This document shows, in pieces, positions 6,124 through 12,498 of a stretch of DNA of 14,011 nucleotides; the first letter of the stretch is position 1; the number at the start of each line of letters is the position of its first letter. The position numbers were made by a program, and so were the translations under genes. This stretch comes from Chloroflexota bacterium (GTDB lineage: Bacteria > Chloroflexota > Limnocylindria > Limnocylindrales > CSP1-4). The notes under the pieces are model-generated. The model saw only the letters and a list, made by a program, of their open reading frames with translations. It ran no database searches and was not told where the DNA came from. The stretch lies in assembly GCA_021785115.1 (NCBI GenBank), contig JAJYGO010000350.1, positions 1 through 14,011 on the forward strand. The letters run 5' to 3'.

Positions 6124-7025
6124 GCGCAACGAGCAGCAGCGGACGGATCACCGTCCAGGACATCGCCCGGATGCACGCCGACGGGCAGCGCATCCCGATG
6201 CTGACCGCCTACGACTATCCGACGGCCCGCATCCTCGACGACGCCGGGATCCCGATGCTGCTCGTCGGCGACTCGCTCGGCGAGGTCATGCTCGGGTACG
6301 AGTCGACCGTCCGCGTGTCGATGGACGAGATGCTCCATCACGTCAAGGCCGTCGTCCGCGGGACGCAGCGGGCGCTCGTCGTGGGCGACATGCCGTTCCT
6401 GAGCTACGAGCAGCCCGACCAGGCGGTCGAGAACGCGGGCCGGTTCCTGCGGGAGGCCGGCGCACAGGCCGTCAAGGTCGAGGGCGGTGTCCGAACGAGC
6501 CGGGCGATCGAGACCGTGGTCCGCGCCGGCATCCCGGTGATGGGTCACATCGGCTGGACCCCGCAGGCCAAGCTGGGCATGGGCCGGGTCCGGGTGCAGG
6601 GCAGGACACGCGACGCCGCGCAGCGCCTGTTGTCCGACGCGATCGCGGTCCAGGCCGCCGGCGCGTTCGCGATCGTGCTCGAGCTCGTGCCGGAACAGCT
6701 CGCCGCGGCGATCACCGCGCGGCTCCGGATCCCGACGATCGGCATCGGCGCGGGCGCCGGGTGCAGCGGGCAGGTCCAGGTGGTCACGGACCTGCTCGGG
6801 CTCGGGTCGTTCGTGCCGCGGCATGCGCGTCCGTACGCGCACCTCCGCGAGACGATCGCCGAGGCCGCCCGCGCGTACGCCGCCGACGTGACGGCCGGCA
6901 CGTTCCCAGGCGAGGCCGAGTCGAGCCGCATGGACGAATCGGTGCTGGCCGAAGCCCTCGGGCAGGGCGAGCTCGACCGGCCCAGCCCCGACACGCTGCG
7001 GATCCCGCTCGACCGGGACCTCTAG
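6120..7025 (+). CDS. panB: 3-methyl-2-oxobutanoate hydroxymethyltransferase (ketopantoate hydroxymethyltransferase)
   Basis: PanB adds a hydroxymethyl group from 5,10-methylene-THF to alpha-ketoisovalerate, giving ketopantoate. The 301-aa product is a complete TIM-barrel enzyme. The metal and substrate ligands are VGDSLG (49-54, Asp51), VVGDMPFLSY (87-96, Asp90) and VEGG (120-123, Glu121). Also present are GHIGWTPQ (142-149), the catalytic Glu188 in LELVPEQLA, and GIGAGAGCSGQVQV (208-221). The family usually has Asp-Gly-Gln in the last of these, whereas here it is Ser-Gly-Gln. The ATG at 6120 overlaps the coaBC TGA, and AGGGAGG (6106-6112) sits 7 nt upstream. Longer readings from 5934 run through coaBC and are not credible. 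Confidence 0.96.
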   Translation: MSATSSSGRITVQDIARMHADGQRIPMLTAYDYPTARILDDAGIPMLLVGDSLGEVMLGYESTVRVSMDEMLHHVKAVVRGTQRALVVGDMPFLSYEQPDQAVENAGRFLREAGAQAVKVEGGVRTSRAIETVVRAGIPVMGHIGWTPQAKLGMGRVRVQGRTRDAAQRLLSDAIAVQAAGAFAIVLELVPEQLAAAITARLRIPTIGIGAGAGCSGQVQVVTDLLGLGSFVPRHARPYAHLRETIAEAARAYAADVTAGTFPGEAESSRMDESVLAEALGQGELDRPSPDTLRIPLDRDL

Positions 7026-7028
7026 ACG

Positions 7029-7961
7029 GTGGAGACGCGCCCGGGCGAGGCAATCGCGCCGGGGGACGACGAGGCGGCGCGCCAGGACTTCCGCGCGCCG
7101 GCGGACGACGTCACGCGAGCGGGGCGCCGCATCGTCGTTCGCGATCGGGCAGGCCTCGCCGAGGTCCGGGCATCGCTCCCCTCCCCGGTGGGACTCGTGC
7201 CGACGATGGGCGCGCTGCACGCCGGCCACGTCGCGCTGATCGACCGCGCCCGTGCCGAGTGCGAGTCGGTCGTCGTCAGCATCTTCGTGAACCCGGCGCA
7301 GTTCGGGCCGGACGAGGATTACGAGCGGTACCCGCGGCCGTTCGCCGCCGACCTCGCCGTGTGCGAGTCGCGCGGGGTGGACGTCGTGTTCGCGCCGGCC
7401 GTGGACGCGATCTACCCCCGCGGACACTCGACGGTGGTCGATCCGGGTCCGCTCGCCGCCGTCCTCGAGGGTGCCGCCCGGCCCGGACACTTCCGTGGCG
7501 TCGCCACGGTCGTCACGATCCTGCTCGATCTCGTGAGACCGGATCGCGCGTACTTCGGGCAGAAGGACGGGCAACAGGCGGTCGTGATCCGGCACGTCGT
7601 GCGCGACCTGGGGCTGCCGGTCGCGCTCTCGATCGTGCCCACGGTCCGCGAGCCCGACGGGCTGGCCCTGTCGTCGCGGAACGCGTACCTGACGCCACCC
7701 GAACGCGCCGCCGCCCCGGTCCTCTCGCGCGCCCTGCGCGTGGCTGCCGGCAAATTCGAACGCGGAGAGCGCGACGCCGAGCGGCTGCGGCGCGGGATGC
7801 GCGACGTGCTCGGCGAGGCGCCGATGGGCGCGCCCGACTACGTGAGCGTCGCGGACGCGGAGACGCTGCGCGAGCTGGACATCGTCGACGGGCCCGCGCT
7901 CCTCAGCCTTGCCGTCCGGTTCCCGTCGGCCCGCCTGATCGACTGCCAGCCGATCGGCTGA
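7029..7961 (+). CDS. panC: Pantothenate synthetase (pantoate-beta-alanine ligase)
   Basis: PanC makes pantothenate from pantoate, beta-alanine and ATP through a pantoyl-adenylate. The 310-aa product carries the nucleotidyltransferase signature PTMGALHAGH (58-67, HxGH at 64-67), FVNPAQFGPDEDY (87-99), RPGHFRGVAT (151-160), FGQKDGQQ (176-183) and LSSRNAYL (214-221, the KMSKS-like loop). About 33 N-terminal residues precede the usual start (RRIVVRDRAGL), and no alternative ATG or GTG lies between. GTG 7029 is therefore taken; it is 3 nt after the panB stop with only a weak purine run, suggesting reinitiation. It is the last gene of the operon. PanD and PanE, needed for beta-alanine and pantoate, are not nearby. 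Confidence 0.95.
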   Translation: METRPGEAIAPGDDEAARQDFRAPADDVTRAGRRIVVRDRAGLAEVRASLPSPVGLVPTMGALHAGHVALIDRARAECESVVVSIFVNPAQFGPDEDYERYPRPFAADLAVCESRGVDVVFAPAVDAIYPRGHSTVVDPGPLAAVLEGAARPGHFRGVATVVTILLDLVRPDRAYFGQKDGQQAVVIRHVVRDLGLPVALSIVPTVREPDGLALSSRNAYLTPPERAAAPVLSRALRVAAGKFERGERDAERLRRGMRDVLGEAPMGAPDYVSVADAETLRELDIVDGPALLSLAVRFPSARLIDCQPIG

Positions 7962-7968
7962 GGGCCCG

Positions 7969-7985
7969 CCGGTCGGCCGGACCGG
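7969..7985. terminator. Short hairpin directly after panC
   Basis: CCGGTC (7969-7974) pairs with GACCGG (7980-7985) around a 5-nt loop, 7 nt past the panC stop, in an 87-nt convergent gap. There is no U-run, so intrinsic termination is uncertain. Confidence 0.35.
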
Positions 7986-8014
7986 GCGGCGCGGTGCCGC
8001 ACACCGTCGCGCCC
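7984..8014. terminator. Candidate bidirectional hairpin between panC and the P-loop gene
   Basis: GGGCG (7984-7988) pairs with CGCCC (8010-8014) and CGGTG (7992-7996) pairs with CACCG (8002-8006), separated by a 3x3 internal loop and closed by CCGCA. Its place between convergent genes suits a shared terminator. It lacks a T-tract on either side. Confidence 0.3.
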
Positions 8015-8048
8015 GCCGCCGCGGACGCCGTTGACGCAGAGGCCGCCG

Positions 8049-9215
8049 TCAGTCGGACGGTCGGGCAAGCTCCAGGATCCGGTCGACGTCGAGGCTGTCG
8101 GCGACGATCGACTGGATCAGGGCGATCTTGTCGCGGTCCTCCGGGTGCGTCTTGACGAGCAGGTCGTGCACCTCTGAGGCGACGCGATACGTGTCCTCGG
8201 CGACCCGCATCGCGAAGATGTCGGCGGAACGGATGGCGGCGACGACCCTGGGAGCGGGCTCGTGGTCGCCCGTGAGGACGAGCCCGCCGACGCCCGGGTG
8301 CGAATCGCCCGCGACGCGGGTCCCGGCCGTGCCCGTCGCCGACGCCGAGACCTCGGCCGCCCGCCCCGCAGGGCCGCCCATGAGGGTCACCGTGACGATC
8401 GCCTGCACGAGATCCTCGCGGTCGCCCGGCAGGATCAGCAGGCTCGCGGGTCCGAGCCGGTCGAGCAGGTGCCCCGCCTGCATCGCGCCGATCTCGATCC
8501 GGTCGATCGGCCGGTCCAGGTCCGGGCCCTGGTGCAGCACCTCGCCCTTGAGCTGCTCGCAGAGCATGGACAGCGTCGGGTTCGAGAGGAGCGGCCGGTA
8601 CGGCAGCACCCCGAGCAGCGGGATGCCGTGCCGGGCGAGGCCGGCCTCGAGCACGGACGGCAGCGACGGCTGGGCCTCCACGTCGACCTTGTTGACGATC
8701 GCGCCGACGACCTCGACGCCGTGCCGCGCGAACAGCGCCCGGTTCAGCACGATCTCGTCGATCGGGCGGCCGACCCCACCCTCGCTCACGATGACCGCCC
8801 GCGCGTTCAGCATGCCCGCGACCTGCGCGTTCGACAGCCCGATGACCGCGCCGACTCCGGCGTGCCCGGTGCCCTCGACGAGCACCATGTCGCGCCCCTG
8901 CGCAACGGTCTCGAACGCGGATCGGATCCTGTCGCCGAGGTCCTCGACGACGTCGCCGCGGATGTAGGCACGGGTGAACCCGCGCGGGATGTGCACCGGG
9001 CTCATGACCGACAGCGAATCGGGCAGGCCGTAGACGGCACGGACGAGAATCGCATCCTCGTCGGCCGGGATGCCGTCGACGAGCGCGTAACGCTGCCCGA
9101 CCGGCTTCGTGAACCCGGTGTCGAGCCCGCGACCGATGAGGGCGGCAAGCAGCCCGATCGAGGTCGTCGTCTTGCCGCGGTTCATCCCGGTCGCGGCGAG
9201 ATAGATGCGGCGCAC
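8049..9215 (-). CDS. P-loop protein with DRTGG domain (BioD-like N-terminus, Pta-N type)
   Basis: A 388-aa protein with the architecture of the N-terminal regulatory part of long phosphotransacetylases but without the catalytic Pta domain. The BioD/CobB-like P-loop domain has YLAATGMNRGKTTTSIGLL at the start (GKT 14-16), DMVLVEGTGHAGVG with Asp/Glu for Mg-ATP, and VSEGGVGRPIDEIVLN. The DRTGG domain follows (IEIGAMQAGHLLDRLGP, LILPGDREDLVQAI, LVLTGDHEPAP). It is interrupted by a low-complexity Gly/Ala/Thr-rich insert of about 28 residues. Such stand-alone proteins are of unknown function; ATP binding or a sensing role is inferred. The start is GTG 9215. GGAGG at 9241-9245 instead sits 4 nt before an in-frame CTG (9234-9236), a possible true start adding 7 residues. 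It lies 55 nt downstream of the 203-aa gene and is probably cotranscribed. Confidence 0.88.
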   Translation of the reverse strand: MRRIYLAATGMNRGKTTTSIGLLAALIGRGLDTGFTKPVGQRYALVDGIPADEDAILVRAVYGLPDSLSVMSPVHIPRGFTRAYIRGDVVEDLGDRIRSAFETVAQGRDMVLVEGTGHAGVGAVIGLSNAQVAGMLNARAVIVSEGGVGRPIDEIVLNRALFARHGVEVVGAIVNKVDVEAQPSLPSVLEAGLARHGIPLLGVLPYRPLLSNPTLSMLCEQLKGEVLHQGPDLDRPIDRIEIGAMQAGHLLDRLGPASLLILPGDREDLVQAIVTVTLMGGPAGRAAEVSASATGTAGTRVAGDSHPGVGGLVLTGDHEPAPRVVAAIRSADIFAMRVAEDTYRVASEVHDLLVKTHPEDRDKIALIQSIVADSLDVDRILELARPSD

Positions 9216-9270
9216 GGCGCCGGCGGGCGTGGCCAGGGGTCCTCCGCGCGAGCTCAGGCGGAGTGGGCGG

Positions 9271-9882
9271 TCACGCGCGCTCGCGCGGGACGGTCCGTCG
9301 CTCGACCAGGGCGATCGCGTCCTTGAGCCGCGTGACGGTCTCGGTGTCGACCGTGTCGACCTCGCTGTGCGGCCCGAGCCGCTCGAGGACGTCCGCGACG
9401 AGGCTGTACAGCACGCTCGCGTCGGCGACGAAGAACTGCGGCTCGTTGTTGTAGCGCACGAGCGTCAGCCGGCCCTGGAGCACGCGCCGGTCGTCGACAT
9501 GGACGATCTGCGTGCTGAAGTTGTGGCCCTGGATCCCGTCCGGGTTGTTCAGGAAGTTCAGCGCGTTGTCGATCGCGAGCCCGAAGCGCGCCCGCCACGC
9601 GACCAGGCGCTCCTGCACTTCGGCCGGGATCCGGACCTCGGCGACCTCGTCGAACACCTCGGGCGCCACGGTCAGCAGCCCGACCAGCGTCGTGCCGGCG
9701 CGCGGCCCGAGCATGACCTGCAGGGATCGCTCGAGCGTGAACACCTCGGAGTCGAACCGCGGGCTCGTGATGACGTCGGTGAGCAGGTCCTCGACGTTGT
9801 CGAGCGCGCCGGGTTCCGCGAGCGCGTTCGACAGCTGGAGGATCTCCTCCTTGAACAGGAACTTCTCTTCGTGGTCGAGCAT
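9271..9882 (-). CDS. Unrecognised 203-aa acidic soluble protein
   Basis: I do not recognise the family. The 203-aa product is acidic and helix-rich at the N-terminus (DHEEKFLFKEEILQLSNALA, then GALDNVEDLLTDVI). It has a central segment with NALNFLNNPDGIQGHNFS and a beta-rich stretch (TQIVHVDDRRVLQGRLTLVRYNN, split here for description). The C-terminal helices end in Arg-rich REQ-like residues. No signal peptide, membrane span or catalytic motif is evident. I chose ATG 9882 because a TACCAT box lies 8 nt upstream. The longer GTG start at 9900 would begin upstream of and read through that box. It is the first gene of a probable two-gene unit with the DRTGG P-loop protein, so the two may act together. 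Confidence 0.8.
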   Translation of the reverse strand: MLDHEEKFLFKEEILQLSNALAEPGALDNVEDLLTDVITSPRFDSEVFTLERSLQVMLGPRAGTTLVGLLTVAPEVFDEVAEVRIPAEVQERLVAWRARFGLAIDNALNFLNNPDGIQGHNFSTQIVHVDDRRVLQGRLTLVRYNNEPQFFVADASVLYSLVADVLERLGPHSEVDTVDTETVTRLKDAIALVERRTVPRERA

Positions 9883-9890
9883 CGCCGCGG

Positions 9891-9896
9891 ATGGTA
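9891..9896 (-). promoter_or_regulatory. -10 box (TACCAT) of the 203-aa gene operon, leaderless type
   Basis: TACCAT is 8 nt before ATG 9882 with no Shine-Dalgarno sequence between, the same hexamer and nearly the same spacing as at the M16 operon. It argues against the GTG at 9900 as the start. Confidence 0.6.
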
Positions 9897-9951
9897 GCAC
9901 CCGGCCATGGCGCGGCCGGAGCGCGTGTGGTTGCTCAGTGAATCTGACACG

Positions 9952-9982
9952 GAACCGCCGCCGGCATGGCCGGCGGCGGTTC
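9952..9982 (-). terminator. Perfect 14-bp hairpin after gdhA
   Basis: The arms 9952-9965 and 9969-9982 are fully complementary around a 3-nt loop, 25 nt beyond the gdhA stop and upstream of the next promoter. It is the strongest stem in the window. Only a short TT follows the stem on the minus strand, so it is an intrinsic terminator without a proper U-tract, or a 3'-end stabiliser. A second inverted pair, CTGACAC (9944-9950) and GTGTCAG (9997-10003), encloses it. Confidence 0.65.
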
Positions 9983-10007
9983 GAAGGTTCGCGACGGTGT
10001 CAGTCGA

Positions 10008-11273
10008 TCAGGGGTACAGGCCGCGCATCGCGGTGGCCTGCGCGACGCGATCGACCGCGAGCAGGTACGCGCCGGTCCGCATGTTGACCTCGTGCTTCAG
10101 CGAGAGCGCGAGCGTCTCGCCGAACGCCCTGGTCATGATCTCCTTGAGCTTGGCGTTGACGATCGCCTCGCTCCAGTGGTCGCGGTTGAGATCCTGGACC
10201 CACTCGAAGTAGCTGACCGTGACGCCGCCGGCGTTGCACAGGATGTCGGGGATCAGGAAGACCCCGCGCTCGTACAGCGACGCGTCCGCGTCGGGCGTCG
10301 TCGGGCCGTTCGCGGCCTCGGCGATGATCTTCGCCTGGATGCGGCCGGCGTTCTTGCCCGTGATCTGGTTCTCGAGCGCGGCCGGGATGAGGACGTCGCA
10401 GGGGATCTCGAGGATCGCCTGGTTCGAGACCGGAGTCGCGCCGGGGAACCCGACGACGGTGCCGTGCTCCTGCTTCCACTGGATCACGCGCTCGACGTCG
10501 AGCCCGGCGTCGTTGCGGATGCCACCCTGCGAGTCGGAGACCGCGATGACCGTCGAGCCTTCGAGGACCATGAGCTGGGCCGCGATCGAGCCGGCGTTGC
10601 CGAAGCCCTGCACGACCACCTTCGCGTGGTTCAGGTCGAGGTTGAGGTGCTTCGCGGCCTCGACGACGCAGTAGACCGCGCCGCGCGCGGTCGCCTCGTT
10701 GCGGCCCTCGGACCCGCCGAGGCTGATCGGCTTGCCCGTGACGACGGCCGGGACGGTGTACCCGACGTGCATCGAGTACGTGTCCATGATCCAGGACATC
10801 GTCTGGGCGTTGGTGTTGACGTCCGGGGCCGGGATGTCGCGCTCGGGGCCGATGATCAGGCTGATCTCGGTCGCGAAGCGGCGAGTGAGACCCTCCAGCT
10901 CCCGCCGGCTCAGCTTCTTCGGGTCGACGATCACGCCGCCCTTGCCGCCGCCGTACGGGATGCCGACCACCGCGCACTTCCAGGTCATCCACATCGCGAG
11001 GGCCTTGACCTCGTCGAGCGAGACGTCCTGGTGGTAGCGGATGCCGCCCTTGGCGGGGCCGCGCGAGAGGTTGTGCTGGACGCGATAGCCGGTGAAGACC
11101 TCGATCGTGCCGTCGTCCATCTTCACCGGGAACTCGACGATCAGCTGCCGCTCGGGCTCGCGCAGGATCTTGCGAAGACCCGGGTCGAGCGCAAGCCGAT
11201 CCGCGGCGAGGTCGAACTGCTGCTGGGCGACGGCCCACGGGTTGATCGCCGTGGTCGTCCGCTCCGTCGTCAT
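10008..11273 (-). CDS. gdhA: Glutamate dehydrogenase (Glu/Leu/Phe/Val dehydrogenase family)
   Basis: This enzyme interconverts glutamate and 2-oxoglutarate plus ammonia with NAD(P), linking carbon and nitrogen metabolism in the cytosol. The 421-aa product matches the hexameric class. The substrate domain has NLSRGPAKGGIRYH (68-81, Lys75), MTWKCAVVGIPYGGGKGGV (96-114, with Lys99 and catalytic Lys111) and DIPAPDVNT (146-154, catalytic Asp151). The Rossmann domain has VVVQGFGNAGSIAA. These point to glutamate rather than Leu/Phe dehydrogenase, but paralogues with other amino acids cannot be fully excluded. Coenzyme preference is not readable. ATG 11273 has GGGAGG (11280-11285) 6 nt upstream. The leader carries a duplicated 22/23-nt element, and a strong hairpin follows the gene. 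It stands alone. Confidence 0.95.
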   Translation of the reverse strand: MTTERTTTAINPWAVAQQQFDLAADRLALDPGLRKILREPERQLIVEFPVKMDDGTIEVFTGYRVQHNLSRGPAKGGIRYHQDVSLDEVKALAMWMTWKCAVVGIPYGGGKGGVIVDPKKLSRRELEGLTRRFATEISLIIGPERDIPAPDVNTNAQTMSWIMDTYSMHVGYTVPAVVTGKPISLGGSEGRNEATARGAVYCVVEAAKHLNLDLNHAKVVVQGFGNAGSIAAQLMVLEGSTVIAVSDSQGGIRNDAGLDVERVIQWKQEHGTVVGFPGATPVSNQAILEIPCDVLIPAALENQITGKNAGRIQAKIIAEAANGPTTPDADASLYERGVFLIPDILCNAGGVTVSYFEWVQDLNRDHWSEAIVNAKLKEIMTRAFGETLALSLKHEVNMRTGAYLLAVDRVAQATAMRGLYP

Positions 11274-11309
11274 CGAGCACCTCCCAACGCAATGAGCGCC
11301 ATGCCAGGT

Positions 11310-11354
11310 TCAGCGCAGGCAGGCAGCTCCGTCAGCGCGGGCAGGCAGGCTCCG
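11310..11354 (-). repeat. Duplicated 22/23-nt element in the gdhA leader
   Basis: On the plus strand, 11310-11331 and 11332-11354 are adjacent copies differing by one substitution and one inserted base. They lie 37-81 nt upstream of the gdhA ATG. If transcription starts just after the TAGACT box (11361-11366), the mRNA would begin almost exactly at the first copy. That makes the leader two repeat copies plus the ribosome site. Confidence 0.7.
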
Positions 11355-11360
11355 CCCGGA

Positions 11361-11366
11361 AGTCTA
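11361..11366 (-). promoter_or_regulatory. Possible -10 box (TAGACT) of gdhA
   Basis: TAGACT is the only TANNNT hexamer I see in the ~90 nt before gdhA on the minus strand. It predicts a start near 11354 and an ~81-nt leader. No -35 is evident. From here to 11546 I see nothing recognisable. Confidence 0.35.
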
Positions 11367-11546
11367 CCGGCGCGCGACCGCGGGCGACGAGGGTGTCGGC
11401 GGCTGAGCGACCCCTCCGACCGGCGGCGTCAGGGAGGGCCGATCGCGCGGGCAGAGGAGAACCGGAGGCCGCGTCGGCCACCCGAGCGGAGCGTCGAGGT
11501 CGGATTCCGGTGACGCCGGCGACGAAGTGGTCAGGCGGCGGGGCGA

Positions 11547-12398
11547 TTACTCGTGGCGCCACAGGACGACGGCGCCGTAGGCACCCGGACCGACGTGCGG
11601 ACCGATCGACGCGCCGATGATCTCGGTGGTGAGGCTCGCGGGGTCGACGCCGGCGGCGACCGCGAGCTGCACACCTGCATCGACGACCGCGTCGTCGCCG
11701 GGCGTCGCGAGGAGTGCGAGCCGTTCGACCGGGCGCGCGGTCACGACCTCGATGAGCCGCTGCCGGGCGCGCGACCGGGTCCGGGGCCGGTCGACGATGT
11801 CGACGACGCCGTCGAGGACGGTCATGATCGGCTTCACGGAGAGCATCGCCCCGACGAGCGCGCGGCCGCGCCCGATGCGACCGCCGCGGTGCAGGTACTC
11901 GAGCGTGTCGAGCACGACGAACAACCGCGTATCCGGGATCCGGCGCTCCACCTCCGCCGCGATCGCCGAGGCGCTCTCGCCCGCGTCGGCCATCTCCGCG
12001 GCCAGCTCGGCGAGGATCCCCTCGACCATGCTCGCGCCCCAGCTGTCGAGGACGTGGATCTCCCGGCCGGGCAGCGCGTCGCGCGCGATCTGCGCCGACT
12101 TCAGGGTCGCGCTCAGCGTGCCCGCGACCGTGACGCAGACGACGGCCTCGGCACCCTCCGCGAAACACCGCTCGAACGCCGCCTGGAACGTGCCGGCGCC
12201 CGCCGCCGCGGTCCGTGGAAACGGGGCGCCGGGTGCCGTCAGCCGGGCCCAGAATTCGCGGGCCGTCATGTCGACGCCCGCAAGGTACTCCTCGTCGCCG
12301 AAGATCGCGATCAGCGGGACGAGCACGATCCCGTGTGCCGCCGCGGTCGACGGGTCGAGGTCGGACGCAGAGTCGGTGACGATCGCGACGCGCCGCAT
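11547..12398 (-). CDS. DegV-family (fatty-acid-binding, FakB-like) protein
   Basis: DegV/FakB proteins hold a fatty acid for phosphorylation by FakA-type kinases or carry it for other uses. The 283-aa product has the family pattern: VAIVTDSASDL at the N-terminus, LVPLIAIFGDEEY, PRTA (61-64), LDTLEYLHRGGRIGRGRALVG (163-183), SVKPIM, and IGPHVGPGAYG near the end. Thr63, Arg171 and the late His match the carboxylate-binding set. The usual Ser-Ser before the second loop reads Ala92-Gly93 here (VAGTLSAT), so ligand contacts may differ. I chose ATG 12398 because GGAGG (12404-12408) is 5 nt upstream and the product then starts at the family position. The upstream in-frame ATG at 12431 lies inside the -10 box. 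No FakA partner is in the window. Confidence 0.92.
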   Translation of the reverse strand: MRRVAIVTDSASDLDPSTAAAHGIVLVPLIAIFGDEEYLAGVDMTAREFWARLTAPGAPFPRTAAAGAGTFQAAFERCFAEGAEAVVCVTVAGTLSATLKSAQIARDALPGREIHVLDSWGASMVEGILAELAAEMADAGESASAIAAEVERRIPDTRLFVVLDTLEYLHRGGRIGRGRALVGAMLSVKPIMTVLDGVVDIVDRPRTRSRARQRLIEVVTARPVERLALLATPGDDAVVDAGVQLAVAAGVDPASLTTEIIGASIGPHVGPGAYGAVVLWRHE

Positions 12399-12426
12399 GC
12401 GGTCCTCCGTCGTGGTATCGGGCGGG

Positions 12427-12432
12427 ATCATA
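12427..12432 (-). promoter_or_regulatory. -10 box (TATGAT) of the DegV gene
   Basis: TATGAT is one mismatch from the TATAAT consensus. It predicts transcription starting near 12420, leaving a ~22-nt leader with GGAGG before ATG 12398. The box contains an in-frame ATG that could be mistaken for the start codon. No -35 is clear. Confidence 0.6.
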
Positions 12433-12468
12433 CGGGGCGCGACGGAGCGGAGCGCGGCGGAGACCGCG

Positions 12469-12488
12469 CCGGAGCTTCCGCTCTCCGG
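12469..12488 (-). terminator. Weak hairpin after the thiolase gene
   Basis: On the minus strand CCGGAG and CTCCGG form a 6-bp stem, or alternatively GAGC-GGAA-GCTC with a GNRA loop. It lies 10 nt beyond the thiolase stop and upstream of the DegV promoter. There is no U-tract. Confidence 0.28.
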
Positions 12489-12498
12489 TCCGGATCGA

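Noticed and set aside
4563..7595. 1010-aa open frame on the minus strand across the CoA operon
   Set aside because: It is Arg/His/Asp-rich with no recognisable domain and lies antisense to coaBC, panB and panC, whose motifs are complete.
6083..8155. 690-aa open frame on the plus strand overlapping panB and panC
   Set aside because: An out-of-frame shadow with Arg/Ala/Gly-rich composition that passes the panC end with no domain.
9976..9993. GGTTCGAA resembling a tRNA T-loop
   Set aside because: The flanks do not form a 5-bp T-stem, and no acceptor, D or anticodon arm is found. The bases belong partly to the gdhA hairpin.
9966..11513. 515-aa plus-strand frame opposite gdhA
   Set aside because: It is Asp/Arg/Val-rich antisense of gdhA, with no motif and no promoter or ribosome site.
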